This document shows positions 1 to 6,458 of a DNA stretch of 6,721 nucleotides, one piece after another (within the stretch, counting starts at the first letter, position 1; each line of letters starts with the position of its first letter). Origin of the DNA: an uncultured Veillonella sp. (lineage in GTDB: Bacteria; Bacillota; Negativicutes; Veillonellales; Veillonellaceae); assembly GCF_934190855.1 (NCBI RefSeq), contig NZ_CAKPTN010000088.1, forward strand, positions 1-6,721, read 5' to 3'. The notes beneath the pieces were generated by a model. It saw nothing but the letters and a program-made list of their open reading frames with translations, was not told where the DNA came from and did not search any database. Both the position numbers and the translations under genes were made by a program.

Positions 1-2
1 TT

Positions 3-1127
3 GGAAAAATCGTCATGGTCATACTCATCCAATTAGGTGGCCTAGGTATCGTATCATTTACTACAATTATTGCCTTGTTGCTAGGGAAACGAGTGGGACT
101 TAAAAATCGGGTGCTCTTGTCAGAAGATGTGGGCCAAGAGGGCATGTCAGGGCTATTACATATTACGAAAAAGTTAACCTTGTATACTTTTGCCATTGAG
201 TTTGTAGGGGGCATCATTTATACGATTCAGTTATATCCTTATATTGGACAAGCTGCATTGTATACGGGAATTATGCAAGCTATCTCCACCTTCTGTAATG
301 CAGGATTTGTATTTTTTGATAATGATCTACCATATGCCATGGTAGGTGATGTATTATTTAATATTAATACTGCAGCTCTCATTGTAATCGGTGGATTTGG
401 GTATCTGGCAGCCTTTGATATATGGTCACACCGAAAGGTACGACGCTTTGTGGATTTAAAATTGCATACTAAAATCATGCTTGTTGGTACTATATTCCTC
501 ATTTTGTTAGGCGCCATCATTTTCTTAGGTGTTGAATGGTCAAATCCAAAAACCTTTGGACCTTTACCAATATGGAACAAAATTATGGCATCCATATTTC
601 AAGCCATTACACCTCGTACAGCAGGTATTGCGACGGTTGATTATAATGCATTACATCCAATCACCTTGTTTATCACCATCATTCTTATGTTTATAGGTGC
701 CGGCCCAAACTCTACTGGTGGGGGCGTAAAAATCAGCACTGTAGCAATAGCGATTCTTTCGTCGTGTACCTTATTTAATAATCGTCCAGATACAGAGGTA
801 TTTGGTCGTCGTATTTCGATAGTCACTGTACTTAAGGCAAATGGGATTATCTTTTTATCCATTCTACTTGTATTACTAGCTACCTGCTATTTGGCTTGGG
901 ATGAGCCTTATGACTTCATTCGGCTATTATTTGAGGTTACGTCAGCCTTTGGGACAGTAGGCCTTACAACGGGGATTACACCTAATTTATCTGAAAGTAG
1001 TAAATGGGTATTGATGCTTGTCATGTTTACAGGTCGCGTAGGTGTTATGACTGTTATCGGTACATGGGCACTTAGGACAGCGCCAACAAAGCCGATTAGA
1101 TATGCGGAAGAAAATGTATTGTTATAA
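3..1127 (+). CDS. ktrB: KtrB/TrkH-family K+ uptake membrane subunit, 5' end missing
   Basis: This is the ion-conducting membrane subunit of a Ktr/Trk potassium uptake system. The frame is open from the first bases, with G-K-I-V encoded before the ATG at 15. That ATG is therefore internal, and the true start lies upstream of the window. About 370 residues are visible against roughly 440-460 for a full KtrB, so the first membrane-pore-membrane repeat with filter loop 1 is mostly missing. The later pore loops are recognisable: STFCNAGF (285-308), TPRTAGIAT (609-635) and SAFGTVGLTTGIT (942-980). Each carries the conserved filter glycine. The stretch GAGPNSTGGGVK, near 696-731, matches the conserved glycine-rich segment after the third repeat, and GRVGVMT near the C terminus is also typical. 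The rest is long hydrophobic helices. Thirty-two bases separate it from the RCK subunit gene, so the two should be co-transcribed. TrkH is the alternative name; the small single-RCK partner favours KtrB. Confidence 0.93.
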   Translation, partial: GKIVMVILIQLGGLGIVSFTTIIALLLGKRVGLKNRVLLSEDVGQEGMSGLLHITKKLTLYTFAIEFVGGIIYTIQLYPYIGQAALYTGIMQAISTFCNAGFVFFDNDLPYAMVGDVLFNINTAALIVIGGFGYLAAFDIWSHRKVRRFVDLKLHTKIMLVGTIFLILLGAIIFLGVEWSNPKTFGPLPIWNKIMASIFQAITPRTAGIATVDYNALHPITLFITIILMFIGAGPNSTGGGVKISTVAIAILSSCTLFNNRPDTEVFGRRISIVTVLKANGIIFLSILLVLLATCYLAWDEPYDFIRLLFEVTSAFGTVGLTTGITPNLSESSKWVLMLVMFTGRVGVMTVIGTWALRTAPTKPIRYAEENVLL

Positions 1128-1159
1128 TTGCATAAAATTAATATATCAGGAGATATAGT

Positions 1160-1810
1160 ATGAAATATAAAACAATTGCTGTCATTGGTCTCGGCCGATT
1201 TGGGACGACCATCGCCAAGATGTTAGCCTCTATGAATCATGAAGTATTAGGTGTAGATATTAATCCAGAAATCGTGCAAAAGGTTTCCCCCTATGTAACA
1301 CATGCAATTGTGGCTGACACGACTGATGAAGAGGCGATAAAAGCATTGGCTTTGAGTCAATTTGATATAGTCATCGTTGCCATTGGTGATAATATACAGG
1401 CTAACCTCATGACCTCTATGTTATTAAAAGAAATGAACATGCCTTATGTGGTCTCTAAAGCGGAGAATGCCCTACAAGGTAAGATGCTCAAGAAGATGGG
1501 CGTCGATATGGTTATCTATCCAGAATATGATGTAGCACAACGATTGGCGCAATCATTGACACGAAAACACGTGATGGATTATTTGCAGCTATCTAAAAGC
1601 ATTAGCCTCATTGAAGTAGATATGCCAGCATTCTTGGTTGGTACTTGCTTAAAGGATTCAAATTTACGTGAGAAATATAATCTCAATGCAGTTGGTATAA
1701 GACGAGGCGATGAATTAGAGGTACCACCAAATCCAACTACCATTCTTTCAGGATCGGATAAATTATTAGTAATTGGGAACAATTCTGATTTAGATGCGTT
1801 AGTGGTGTAG
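1160..1810 (+). CDS. ktrA: KtrA/TrkA RCK regulatory subunit of K+ uptake system
   Basis: This is the cytosolic gating subunit, which forms a ring under KtrB and opens or closes it according to bound nucleotide (ATP/ADP or NAD(H) in the family). It is 216 residues long, the usual size for a single-RCK KtrA; TrkA of enterobacteria is about twice as long. Residues 1-130 form the RCK_N Rossmann fold, with GLGRFG (residues 10-15) as the GxGxxG dinucleotide loop and D33 at the end of the second strand as the ribose-binding acidic residue. Other family-typical stretches are VIVAIGDNIQAN and the YPEYD segment. Residues about 140-216 form the RCK_C (TrkA_C) ligand-binding domain, ending in LLVIGNNSDLDAL. 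The start is supported by an AGGAGA ribosome binding site at 1148-1153, six bases before the ATG. It follows the membrane subunit in the same operon and ends before the terminator at 1876. Confidence 0.95.
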   Translation: MKYKTIAVIGLGRFGTTIAKMLASMNHEVLGVDINPEIVQKVSPYVTHAIVADTTDEEAIKALALSQFDIVIVAIGDNIQANLMTSMLLKEMNMPYVVSKAENALQGKMLKKMGVDMVIYPEYDVAQRLAQSLTRKHVMDYLQLSKSISLIEVDMPAFLVGTCLKDSNLREKYNLNAVGIRRGDELEVPPNPTTILSGSDKLLVIGNNSDLDALVV

Positions 1811-1848
1811 TAAGTATACGAAAGAAATATAACTATATCGAAAAATTA

Positions 1849-1857
1849 TGATATAAT
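1849..1857 (+). promoter_or_regulatory. Candidate extended -10 promoter element
   Basis: The sequence TGATATAAT is a perfect extended -10 element (TGn followed by TATAAT at 1852-1857). There is no convincing -35 at the usual spacing, which extended -10 promoters can do without. Transcription would begin near 1864, upstream of the terminator hairpin at 1876-1903, and read toward the repeat-protein gene at 1924. The surrounding DNA is very AT-rich, so a chance match is possible. Confidence 0.45.
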
Positions 1858-1875
1858 TAGAATAGAATTCAGTAT

Positions 1876-1903
1876 AGGTCATACGTATTCGTATGGCCTT
1901 TTT
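1876..1903 (+). terminator. Intrinsic terminator after ktrA
   Basis: A ten-pair stem (1876-1885 with 1890-1899, one G-T wobble) closes a four-base TATT loop and runs directly into a T tract (1899-1903). This is a classic Rho-independent terminator on the + strand. It lies 65 bases after the ktrA stop, so it most simply ends the K+ uptake operon. There is no T tract on the opposite strand. It also lies downstream of the only good promoter candidate for the next operon. Confidence 0.85.
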
Positions 1904-1923
1904 ACATAGAAAAGAAGGTTATT

Positions 1924-2730
1924 ATGACAGAGGAACAATATATAACGGCGCTGACCAATAACCCACATGGGATTCGGAACATTCCAAATCCAACGGAAGC
2001 GATGCAGCTTACCTGTGTAGGTCAAAACGGTATGTTGCTTCAATATATCAAAAAACCTACTCAAAAGGTTATTGAAACGGCGCTTTCACAAGCACCACGA
2101 GCCATACAGTTCGTAGAAAACCCAACCGAAGAATTGTTAAGTGCCTTAGTTGAAAAGGACTGGGCTATTTTAGAATATATAGACAATCCGTCTGACTCCT
2201 TAGTTCGAAGTGCATTAGCGCAATCTGGTTGGGCCATTCGCTATATAACAAATCCATCAGAAGAGTTGCAATTAGAAGCAGTAAAGGCGAATTACGATGC
2301 GTTGCAATATATTAAGGATCCTAGCGAAGCAGTGCAATTACAAGCTGTACAGGAAAATTATTTAGCCTTGCGCTATATTAATGAGCCAAGCGTAGTCGTG
2401 CTAGAGGCAGCCGTTAAGCAAGATCCACAGGCGATGCGTCAAATTACAAATCTTTCAAAAGAATTGGCATTACACCTATTTAAAGTGAGTGCAGCCATAT
2501 TAGGTTATATCCCTAATACATTGGGGGTTACAGTGGATGAAATCAAAGCTATCATCGTAGAGGCTATTTCTAGTGATACCATTGATGGGGACTATGTTCG
2601 TGAGTTGATCAACAATAAAGCAATCGGTGGCCGCCAATCTAAATGGCCTATCGATCTATTGTCGCTCATTGATGCGTATGGCACTAGAACGATAAAGAAA
2701 ATCGCTGTAGGCGAATATTTGAAATATTAG
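1924..2730 (+). CDS. Tandem 22-residue repeat protein, function unknown
   Basis: This 268-residue soluble protein has no signal peptide or membrane segment that I can see. Residues about 9-199 are nine tandem units of exactly 22 residues. The anchor proline falls at residues 23, 45, 67, 89, 111, 133 and 155, and is replaced by L177 and T199 in the last two units. The unit reads roughly A-(I/L)-x-Y-I-x-N-P-(S/T)-E-E-x-x-L-x-A-V-x-x-(N/D). This suggests paired short helices stacked into a solenoid, a shape usually used for binding proteins. It resembles the repeats of DUF4116-type proteins, but I cannot confirm the family. Residues 200-268 are a non-repetitive tail. The start has an AGAAGG ribosome binding site at 1913-1918. 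The stop is 12 bases before the MoxR ATPase start, so the two genes should be co-transcribed. A scaffold or adaptor role for the ATPase/VWA pair is inference only. Confidence 0.85.
   Translation: MTEEQYITALTNNPHGIRNIPNPTEAMQLTCVGQNGMLLQYIKKPTQKVIETALSQAPRAIQFVENPTEELLSALVEKDWAILEYIDNPSDSLVRSALAQSGWAIRYITNPSEELQLEAVKANYDALQYIKDPSEAVQLQAVQENYLALRYINEPSVVVLEAAVKQDPQAMRQITNLSKELALHLFKVSAAILGYIPNTLGVTVDEIKAIIVEAISSDTIDGDYVRELINNKAIGGRQSKWPIDLLSLIDAYGTRTIKKIAVGEYLKY
1948..2520 (+). repeat. Nine in-frame 66-base (22-codon) repeat units
   Basis: The coding repeat keeps a strict 66-base period. The anchor proline codons begin at 1990, 2056, 2122, 2188, 2254, 2320 and 2386, with degenerate anchors at 2452 (Leu) and 2518 (Thr). 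One unit, whose anchor is at 2188, shows a compensated one-residue shift: a residue is lost early in the unit and another gained before its N-P. The units are conserved at protein level but well diverged in DNA, so the array is old and held by selection rather than freshly expanded. Confidence 0.85.
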
Positions 2731-2742
2731 AACGGAGATACA

Positions 2743-3843
2743 ATGAACTTTATAGATACAATGGCGAGCGTTGAATTAGTGCTTGCCGCAAATCAAGTAC
2801 CATTGCTCGTCGGTGAAACGGGCATCGGTAAAACATCTCTCGCAGCGCGCGTAGCAGCTGTACATGATTGGGAACTCGTCACTATTGACGGTAACCTTTT
2901 AAAAGAAGGTGAAATCGGCGGTTTGCCAACGGTGGAAACTGTGACACATACAGATGGTCATGGTAATACTCGTGATGTAAAAACTACAGTATACGCTGTA
3001 CATCATACATTGGAACATGTGGCTCAAGCCGTCGATAAAGGTCGCCAAGTATTGCTATTTATCGACGAAATTAACCGTGCAGAACATGCGGTACAACAAG
3101 AGTTAATGAACCTTATCTTGAACCGTGAAATCAATGGTTTCTCCTTGAGCGATCAAGTGCGCATTATCGCCGCTATGAACCCTGAGGATTCCTTTGATTA
3201 CCAAACTATCGATATGGATCCAGCTCAACAAAACCGTTTTGTATGGCTCTATATGAATGCAGATTACATGCAATGGATTGACTGGGCTATCGGCGCTGGT
3301 ATTGAAGAAAAAGTTATCGAATTTATTTCTTCTTATCCTGAATATTTGAATCAACGTCACGAAGATGATATTGATGCTACACCTCGTTCTTTCGAGCGCG
3401 TATCTGGTCTATATACGATTTATAAAAACCAAGACGGCTCAGCTTATAGTCGTGATGTATTTATGAATGTCATCCGCGGTAATGTGGGCAAACTCATTGC
3501 GGAGGCTTTCGTAAACTTCATCGAGTCCGATCAAGAACCGCTCATTACCTTTGATGATGTACTCGCTGCAGTTCAAAAACCAGGTGCTATTATGTCTATG
3601 GCTGAGCAGGTTAAAGGTGAAAGCCCCACTCGCCTATATGTAGCGGCTAAAAATATGTTACATCGTTTAAATCGCAATAGTAATGCCGAAGAAATTCATC
3701 ACTTCGTGGAATTCTTAACATTATATCCAGGAGATTTGCGTGTAGCCGTTATGAAAGACCTACGCAACACTTATGAGCGCGTATACTCCTATGCCATTGA
3801 AGATGATTTGTTCGTCGATACCTTCTTTGAAGCACAAAAATAA
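2743..3843 (+). CDS. MoxR-type AAA+ ATPase partnered with VWA protein
   Basis: This 366-residue ATPase belongs to the MoxR/AAA_5-like branch that is typically encoded beside DUF2201/VWA proteins. MoxR ATPases form ATP-driven rings that remodel or load metal or cofactor onto target proteins, with a VWA partner as adaptor. Visible motifs are Walker A GETGIGKT (24-31), a GEIGGLP loop (56-62), Walker B LLFIDE (104-109) followed by INRAEHAVQQELMN, sensor 1 N146 in AAMNPED, an arginine-finger candidate R165 in QQNRFVW, and sensor 2 R215 in TPRSFER. All catalytic positions appear intact, so it should be active. Residues about 230-366 form a helical C-terminal region. Start: GGAG at 2734-2737, five bases before the ATG. 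The repeat-protein gene ends 12 bases upstream, and the VWA gene begins 39 bases after this stop. The target protein cannot be told from the sequence. Confidence 0.9.
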   Translation: MNFIDTMASVELVLAANQVPLLVGETGIGKTSLAARVAAVHDWELVTIDGNLLKEGEIGGLPTVETVTHTDGHGNTRDVKTTVYAVHHTLEHVAQAVDKGRQVLLFIDEINRAEHAVQQELMNLILNREINGFSLSDQVRIIAAMNPEDSFDYQTIDMDPAQQNRFVWLYMNADYMQWIDWAIGAGIEEKVIEFISSYPEYLNQRHEDDIDATPRSFERVSGLYTIYKNQDGSAYSRDVFMNVIRGNVGKLIAEAFVNFIESDQEPLITFDDVLAAVQKPGAIMSMAEQVKGESPTRLYVAAKNMLHRLNRNSNAEEIHHFVEFLTLYPGDLRVAVMKDLRNTYERVYSYAIEDDLFVDTFFEAQK

Positions 3844-3870
3844 TTCCAAATAAAATCTGATGTTTAAGAA

Positions 3871-3880
3871 AAAGGAGGTG
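3871..3880 (+). promoter_or_regulatory. Strong Shine-Dalgarno before tandem ATGATG start
   Basis: AAAGGAGGTG matches the 16S anti-Shine-Dalgarno sequence almost completely. The core GGAGG ends four bases before the ATG at 3883 and seven bases before the ATG at 3886. The second ATG has the more usual spacing, so the protein may begin there, one residue shorter. Confidence 0.75.
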
Positions 3881-3882
3881 GT

Positions 3883-5529
3883 ATGATGCAACGAAATTTA
3901 GATAAGGACGATATTCGCGATGCGTCTGATTTACTGACGCACATTGATGGTTGGGAAAAGACGGGCTCTTATGATGCAGATGCTATCGAGGCTCTCGATC
4001 GCTGGCATGCAAAACGAGAGCGCATTCATCGTGAAGCAGAGGCTTTATATACGCAACTATATGCAACCTATGAAGCCTATGTAGATAGCTATGAAGAGCA
4101 ACATCACAGTATGGCCCCTGAAAGGATTGCAGCGGATTTGATGAACCATAATATGTCGGACAGCCATATTGGTACGATTGGTCGAGCTCTAGAAGATATA
4201 GAAGTAGAAGGCACAGACTTAGCTGTTATGCAACAAGCCGTTATGACGCCTGCCTATGAGCAACGCTTGTGGAATATTTTACACGATGTAAATAGCTTAC
4301 TCCTTGAAGAAGACCAGTTCTTTGGTTACTTTTATTTGCAAATGGCTCATCGTATTCGCTTTGACATGACTAGCGCCTTTGGTATTAACTTAAAACAAGG
4401 TGGCTATGTACTTTATGTAAATCCGTTTATCTTATTACGCCAACCGCCTGATGTGATGAAGGACGGTATTAAACGGGAAATTCTTCATATCATTTCCGCA
4501 CACTTGATGCGGGTGAAAGCATTGAGCCAAGGCTTTCACAAAACAGCCGTTCACATGGCCATGGATATGGTGGTAAATGACTATCTTGAACATGTGGACC
4601 GTGATGCAGTAACAGTAGCTAATGTGAATGAGCGTTTTGGTTTATTGTTAAAACGGTTCCGTACCATTGAGTACTATGCGAAGGCTATTGACAAGGTCAT
4701 GAAAGAGAAGCCAGATCTCTTTGTGCCTATCGACAAGGCAGATAATGCTGTGGCGATGGAGTTTGATCCTCAAACTAGTCACGATATTTGGGATGAATCT
4801 GACTCCATTGACACCGATACGATGGACCAAATTACGGAGCGCTATATCAACGAAGCCTCCAAAGGCGATATGGAAGGCTATGTGAAAAGTCTCATCGATA
4901 CGTTCCAAAAGACGCGTCGAGCCTTGCCTTGGTATTTTTATCTTAAGAAGCTGATGGGGAAGGTAGCGAGTGGCTACAAAAAAACGACGATGCGTCGCAA
5001 TCGTCGTCAGCCTGAGCGTCTCGAATTATCTGGTACATTACGCCAACATAAGGCGAATGTATGGGTAGCTCTCGATATGAGTGGTAGTATTACGGATGTT
5101 GAGTTTACTAATGCATTAGAACAAGTACTGCAAATTGTGCATGCTTACAATCATCGCATCACCGTTGTGGAATGCGATAACGAAGTGCGCCGCACCTATA
5201 CGATGGAATCAGTGAAGGACGTGAAGCCGCGCCTTGATGTACGTGGTGCCACGGCCTTTGCGCCTGTGTTCTCTTTAGCGAATCAAAACCGTGTAGATTT
5301 ACTCGTATACTTTACAGATGGTAAAGGGGAGGAACGCCTTCGGGAAGCTCCTAAAGGCTATAAAGTGCTTTGGGTACTGACTGGTGAGAACCCTCAATTA
5401 TCTTTGCACAATCCCTATGGTTTAGTTCGTGAGCTAGGCTATGTAGGTGTAGATGAAACCCAAGATATTGATGAATTTGTGCGCATGGCCAATCGTGGTG
5501 GCTTCTCCATGGCAAACCAAGAATTTTAG
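3883..5529 (+). CDS. DUF2201-type metallopeptidase-like protein with C-terminal VWA domain
   Basis: This 548-residue cytosolic protein is the predicted partner of the upstream MoxR ATPase. Residues 1-130 are charged and helical. Residues about 140-370 match the DUF2201 N-terminal metallopeptidase-like region: FFGYFYLQM, then the REILHIISAH motif (198-207), then DMVVNDYL. The family normally has HExxH here. This copy has R198 in place of the first His, while E199, H202 and H207 are kept, so peptidase activity is doubtful. Residues about 390-510 form the VWA domain with a complete MIDAS metal site: D398-x-S400-x-S402, T457 and D479 in FTDG. Just before the VWA domain lies a basic stretch (KKTTMRRNRRQPER). 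The likely role, known from related MoxR/VWA pairs and inferred here, is an adaptor or substrate-binding subunit of an ATP-driven remodelling complex. Either ATG at 3883 or 3886 could be the start. Confidence 0.88.
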   Translation: MMQRNLDKDDIRDASDLLTHIDGWEKTGSYDADAIEALDRWHAKRERIHREAEALYTQLYATYEAYVDSYEEQHHSMAPERIAADLMNHNMSDSHIGTIGRALEDIEVEGTDLAVMQQAVMTPAYEQRLWNILHDVNSLLLEEDQFFGYFYLQMAHRIRFDMTSAFGINLKQGGYVLYVNPFILLRQPPDVMKDGIKREILHIISAHLMRVKALSQGFHKTAVHMAMDMVVNDYLEHVDRDAVTVANVNERFGLLLKRFRTIEYYAKAIDKVMKEKPDLFVPIDKADNAVAMEFDPQTSHDIWDESDSIDTDTMDQITERYINEASKGDMEGYVKSLIDTFQKTRRALPWYFYLKKLMGKVASGYKKTTMRRNRRQPERLELSGTLRQHKANVWVALDMSGSITDVEFTNALEQVLQIVHAYNHRITVVECDNEVRRTYTMESVKDVKPRLDVRGATAFAPVFSLANQNRVDLLVYFTDGKGEERLREAPKGYKVLWVLTGENPQLSLHNPYGLVRELGYVGVDETQDIDEFVRMANRGGFSMANQEF

Positions 5530-5555
5530 CCTAACAGGTTTTCACTTTTTGCAAT

Positions 5556-5594
5556 CTTAGTTTAGAACTAAGAGATGCTTAGTATGGACCTAAG
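5556..5594. repeat. Two tandem 17-base hairpin-forming repeats
   Basis: CTTAGTTTAGAACTAAG (5556-5572) and CTTAGTATGGACCTAAG (5578-5594) are direct repeats, 14 of 17 bases identical, 22 bases apart start to start. Each is also an inverted repeat with CTTAG/CTAAG arms. The first can extend to a seven-pair stem with a TAG loop, and the second to six pairs (5577-5582 with 5590-5595). No T tract follows, so they are not ordinary terminators. They lie in the 3' region of the VWA gene, before the bidirectional terminator. Confidence 0.6.
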
Positions 5595-5610
5595 CTGAGG
5601 TTATAGATAA

Positions 5611-5655
5611 AAAAAAGAATACAAAAATGACGCAATTCCAAGAATTGCGTCATTT
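5611..5655 (-). terminator. Strong terminator shared by convergent genes
   Basis: A perfect 14-pair stem (5625-5638 with 5642-5655) closes a CAA loop. Read on the - strand it is followed by TTTTT and, after a short gap, a second run of T (complement of 5611-5616). It is therefore a good terminator for the hydrolase gene, 18 bases after that gene's stop. Read on the + strand the stem ends in TTT, and a further T run lies only at 5665-5671, so it may also stop the VWA operon, less efficiently. Confidence 0.85.
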
Positions 5656-5672
5656 CTACGTCATGTTTTTTA

Positions 5673-6350
5673 TTAGCTATTAAGCTCGATAGAGGAACCT
5701 GGCTCGATAATGAGAGCTGTTTGGTTGTATTTGCCTTCAACTAAGCTTGTGAATACACCTGGTTCACGGTCGATAACAGGCCATGTTTTGTAGTGAATTG
5801 GAATGGAGATACGCGCTTTTACATAGGAAGCAGCAAGAGCTGCATCTTCAACGCCCATCGTGAAGTTGTCGCCGATAGGAAGTAATGCGTAGTCTATATC
5901 GCCAAAGCGACTTAATAATTTCATGTCACTAAAGAGTGCTGTATCACCAGCGAAGTAAAGGATATCGCCGTAGAAGTCTACGATGCAACCTGCTGCGTGA
6001 CCGCCCGGGATACCAGCGCCGTGGAAGGCAGGAACCATGCGAACAGAACCAAATTCAAAGTCGAATTTGCCGCCTAAATGCATAGCATGAGCACGGCAAC
6101 CAGCTGCTGCTGCTTTACCTGCTACCTCTGCAGTAGAGATAACGAGTGCATCATTTGCTTTAGCGATGAAATCTGTATCGCCATAATGGTCATCGTGACC
6201 ATGGCTAACAAAGATGTATTGGCATTTGATGTCTTCTTTTTTAGCTTTGTCCCATGTATTACCAGTTAAGAATGGGTCAAAAATCATGGATACATCACCG
6301 CGAGTGAGCATAAAGCAAGCGTGGCCGAAATAAGTTAGTTTTGTTTTCAT
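5673..6350 (-). CDS. UPF0173-type metal-dependent hydrolase (MBL fold)
   Basis: This 225-residue metallo-beta-lactamase-fold hydrolase matches the UPF0173 (YtkL-like) group, whose usual length is about 225-230. The physiological substrate of the group is not established. Visible metal-binding motifs are HGHDDH (50-55), H110 in FHGAG, D136 in GDTALF and H186 in PIHYKTW, so the two-metal site looks complete. The N terminus LTYFGHACFML and the FDPFLTGN stretch are typical of the group. The frame stays open to an ATG at 6440, but I chose the ATG at 6350. Family homology begins at its MKTKLTYFGH, and a GGAAGG ribosome binding site (6361-6366 on the complement) sits ten bases upstream. The 30 extra residues would be encoded by the AT-rich promoter region. 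It is a single-gene unit, divergent from moaC and convergent with the VWA operon. Confidence 0.93.
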   Translation of the reverse strand: MKTKLTYFGHACFMLTRGDVSMIFDPFLTGNTWDKAKKEDIKCQYIFVSHGHDDHYGDTDFIAKANDALVISTAEVAGKAAAAGCRAHAMHLGGKFDFEFGSVRMVPAFHGAGIPGGHAAGCIVDFYGDILYFAGDTALFSDMKLLSRFGDIDYALLPIGDNFTMGVEDAALAASYVKARISIPIHYKTWPVIDREPGVFTSLVEGKYNQTALIIEPGSSIELNS

Positions 6351-6458
6351 AGGAACACTTCCTTCCTTATACATACAATTGTTAATTCTATTGTATAATA
6401 TAACTAATGAAAATAAAACTATGGATGATAATTTATGCATAATTAGTAAGGATTTAGT
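6351..6458. promoter_or_regulatory. AT-rich divergent promoter region with inverted repeat
   Basis: This 108-base spacer must hold the start signals of both the hydrolase (leftward) and moaC (rightward). On the + strand there is a consensus -10 TATAAT at 6394-6399, without a clear -35. On the - strand several TATATT or TATACA-like -10 candidates overlap the same stretch. A perfect seven-base inverted repeat (ATACAAT at 6373-6379, ATTGTAT at 6390-6396, ten-base spacer) overlaps this TATAAT and could be an operator. Exact promoter positions are not certain. The moaC ribosome binding site TAAGGA is at 6447-6452. Confidence 0.5.

Noticed and set aside
15..17. ATG at 15 as the start of the K+ transporter
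   Set aside because: The frame is open upstream with transporter-like residues, and the first pore repeat is missing. The gene is cut by the window edge.
239..862. Two reverse-strand open frames inside ktrB (239-595 and 641-862)
   Set aside because: They lie antisense to a clear membrane protein, have no recognisable protein features, and are explained by codon bias of the + strand gene.
1948..2520. The 66-base periodicity as a possible CRISPR array or DNA satellite
   Set aside because: The period is in codons, the units are conserved only at protein level, and there are no identical repeats separated by unique spacers.
3103..3360. Reverse-strand open frame inside the MoxR ATPase gene
   Set aside because: It is antisense to a well-conserved AAA+ core and shows no domain or start signal of its own.
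4648..4908. Reverse-strand open frame inside the VWA gene
   Set aside because: It is a shadow of the conserved + strand coding frame and has no supporting motif.
6078..6269. Plus-strand open frame opposite the hydrolase
   Set aside because: It is Cys-rich and low in information, and it lies opposite the HGHDDH-bearing region of a clearly real gene.
6351..6440. A 30-residue N-terminal extension of the hydrolase, starting at the ATG at 6440
   Set aside because: The extension has no ribosome binding site, consists of AT-rich promoter-like DNA, and lies outside the family homology, which starts at the ATG at 6350 with a good Shine-Dalgarno. The intermediate ATG at 6374 also lacks a ribosome binding site.
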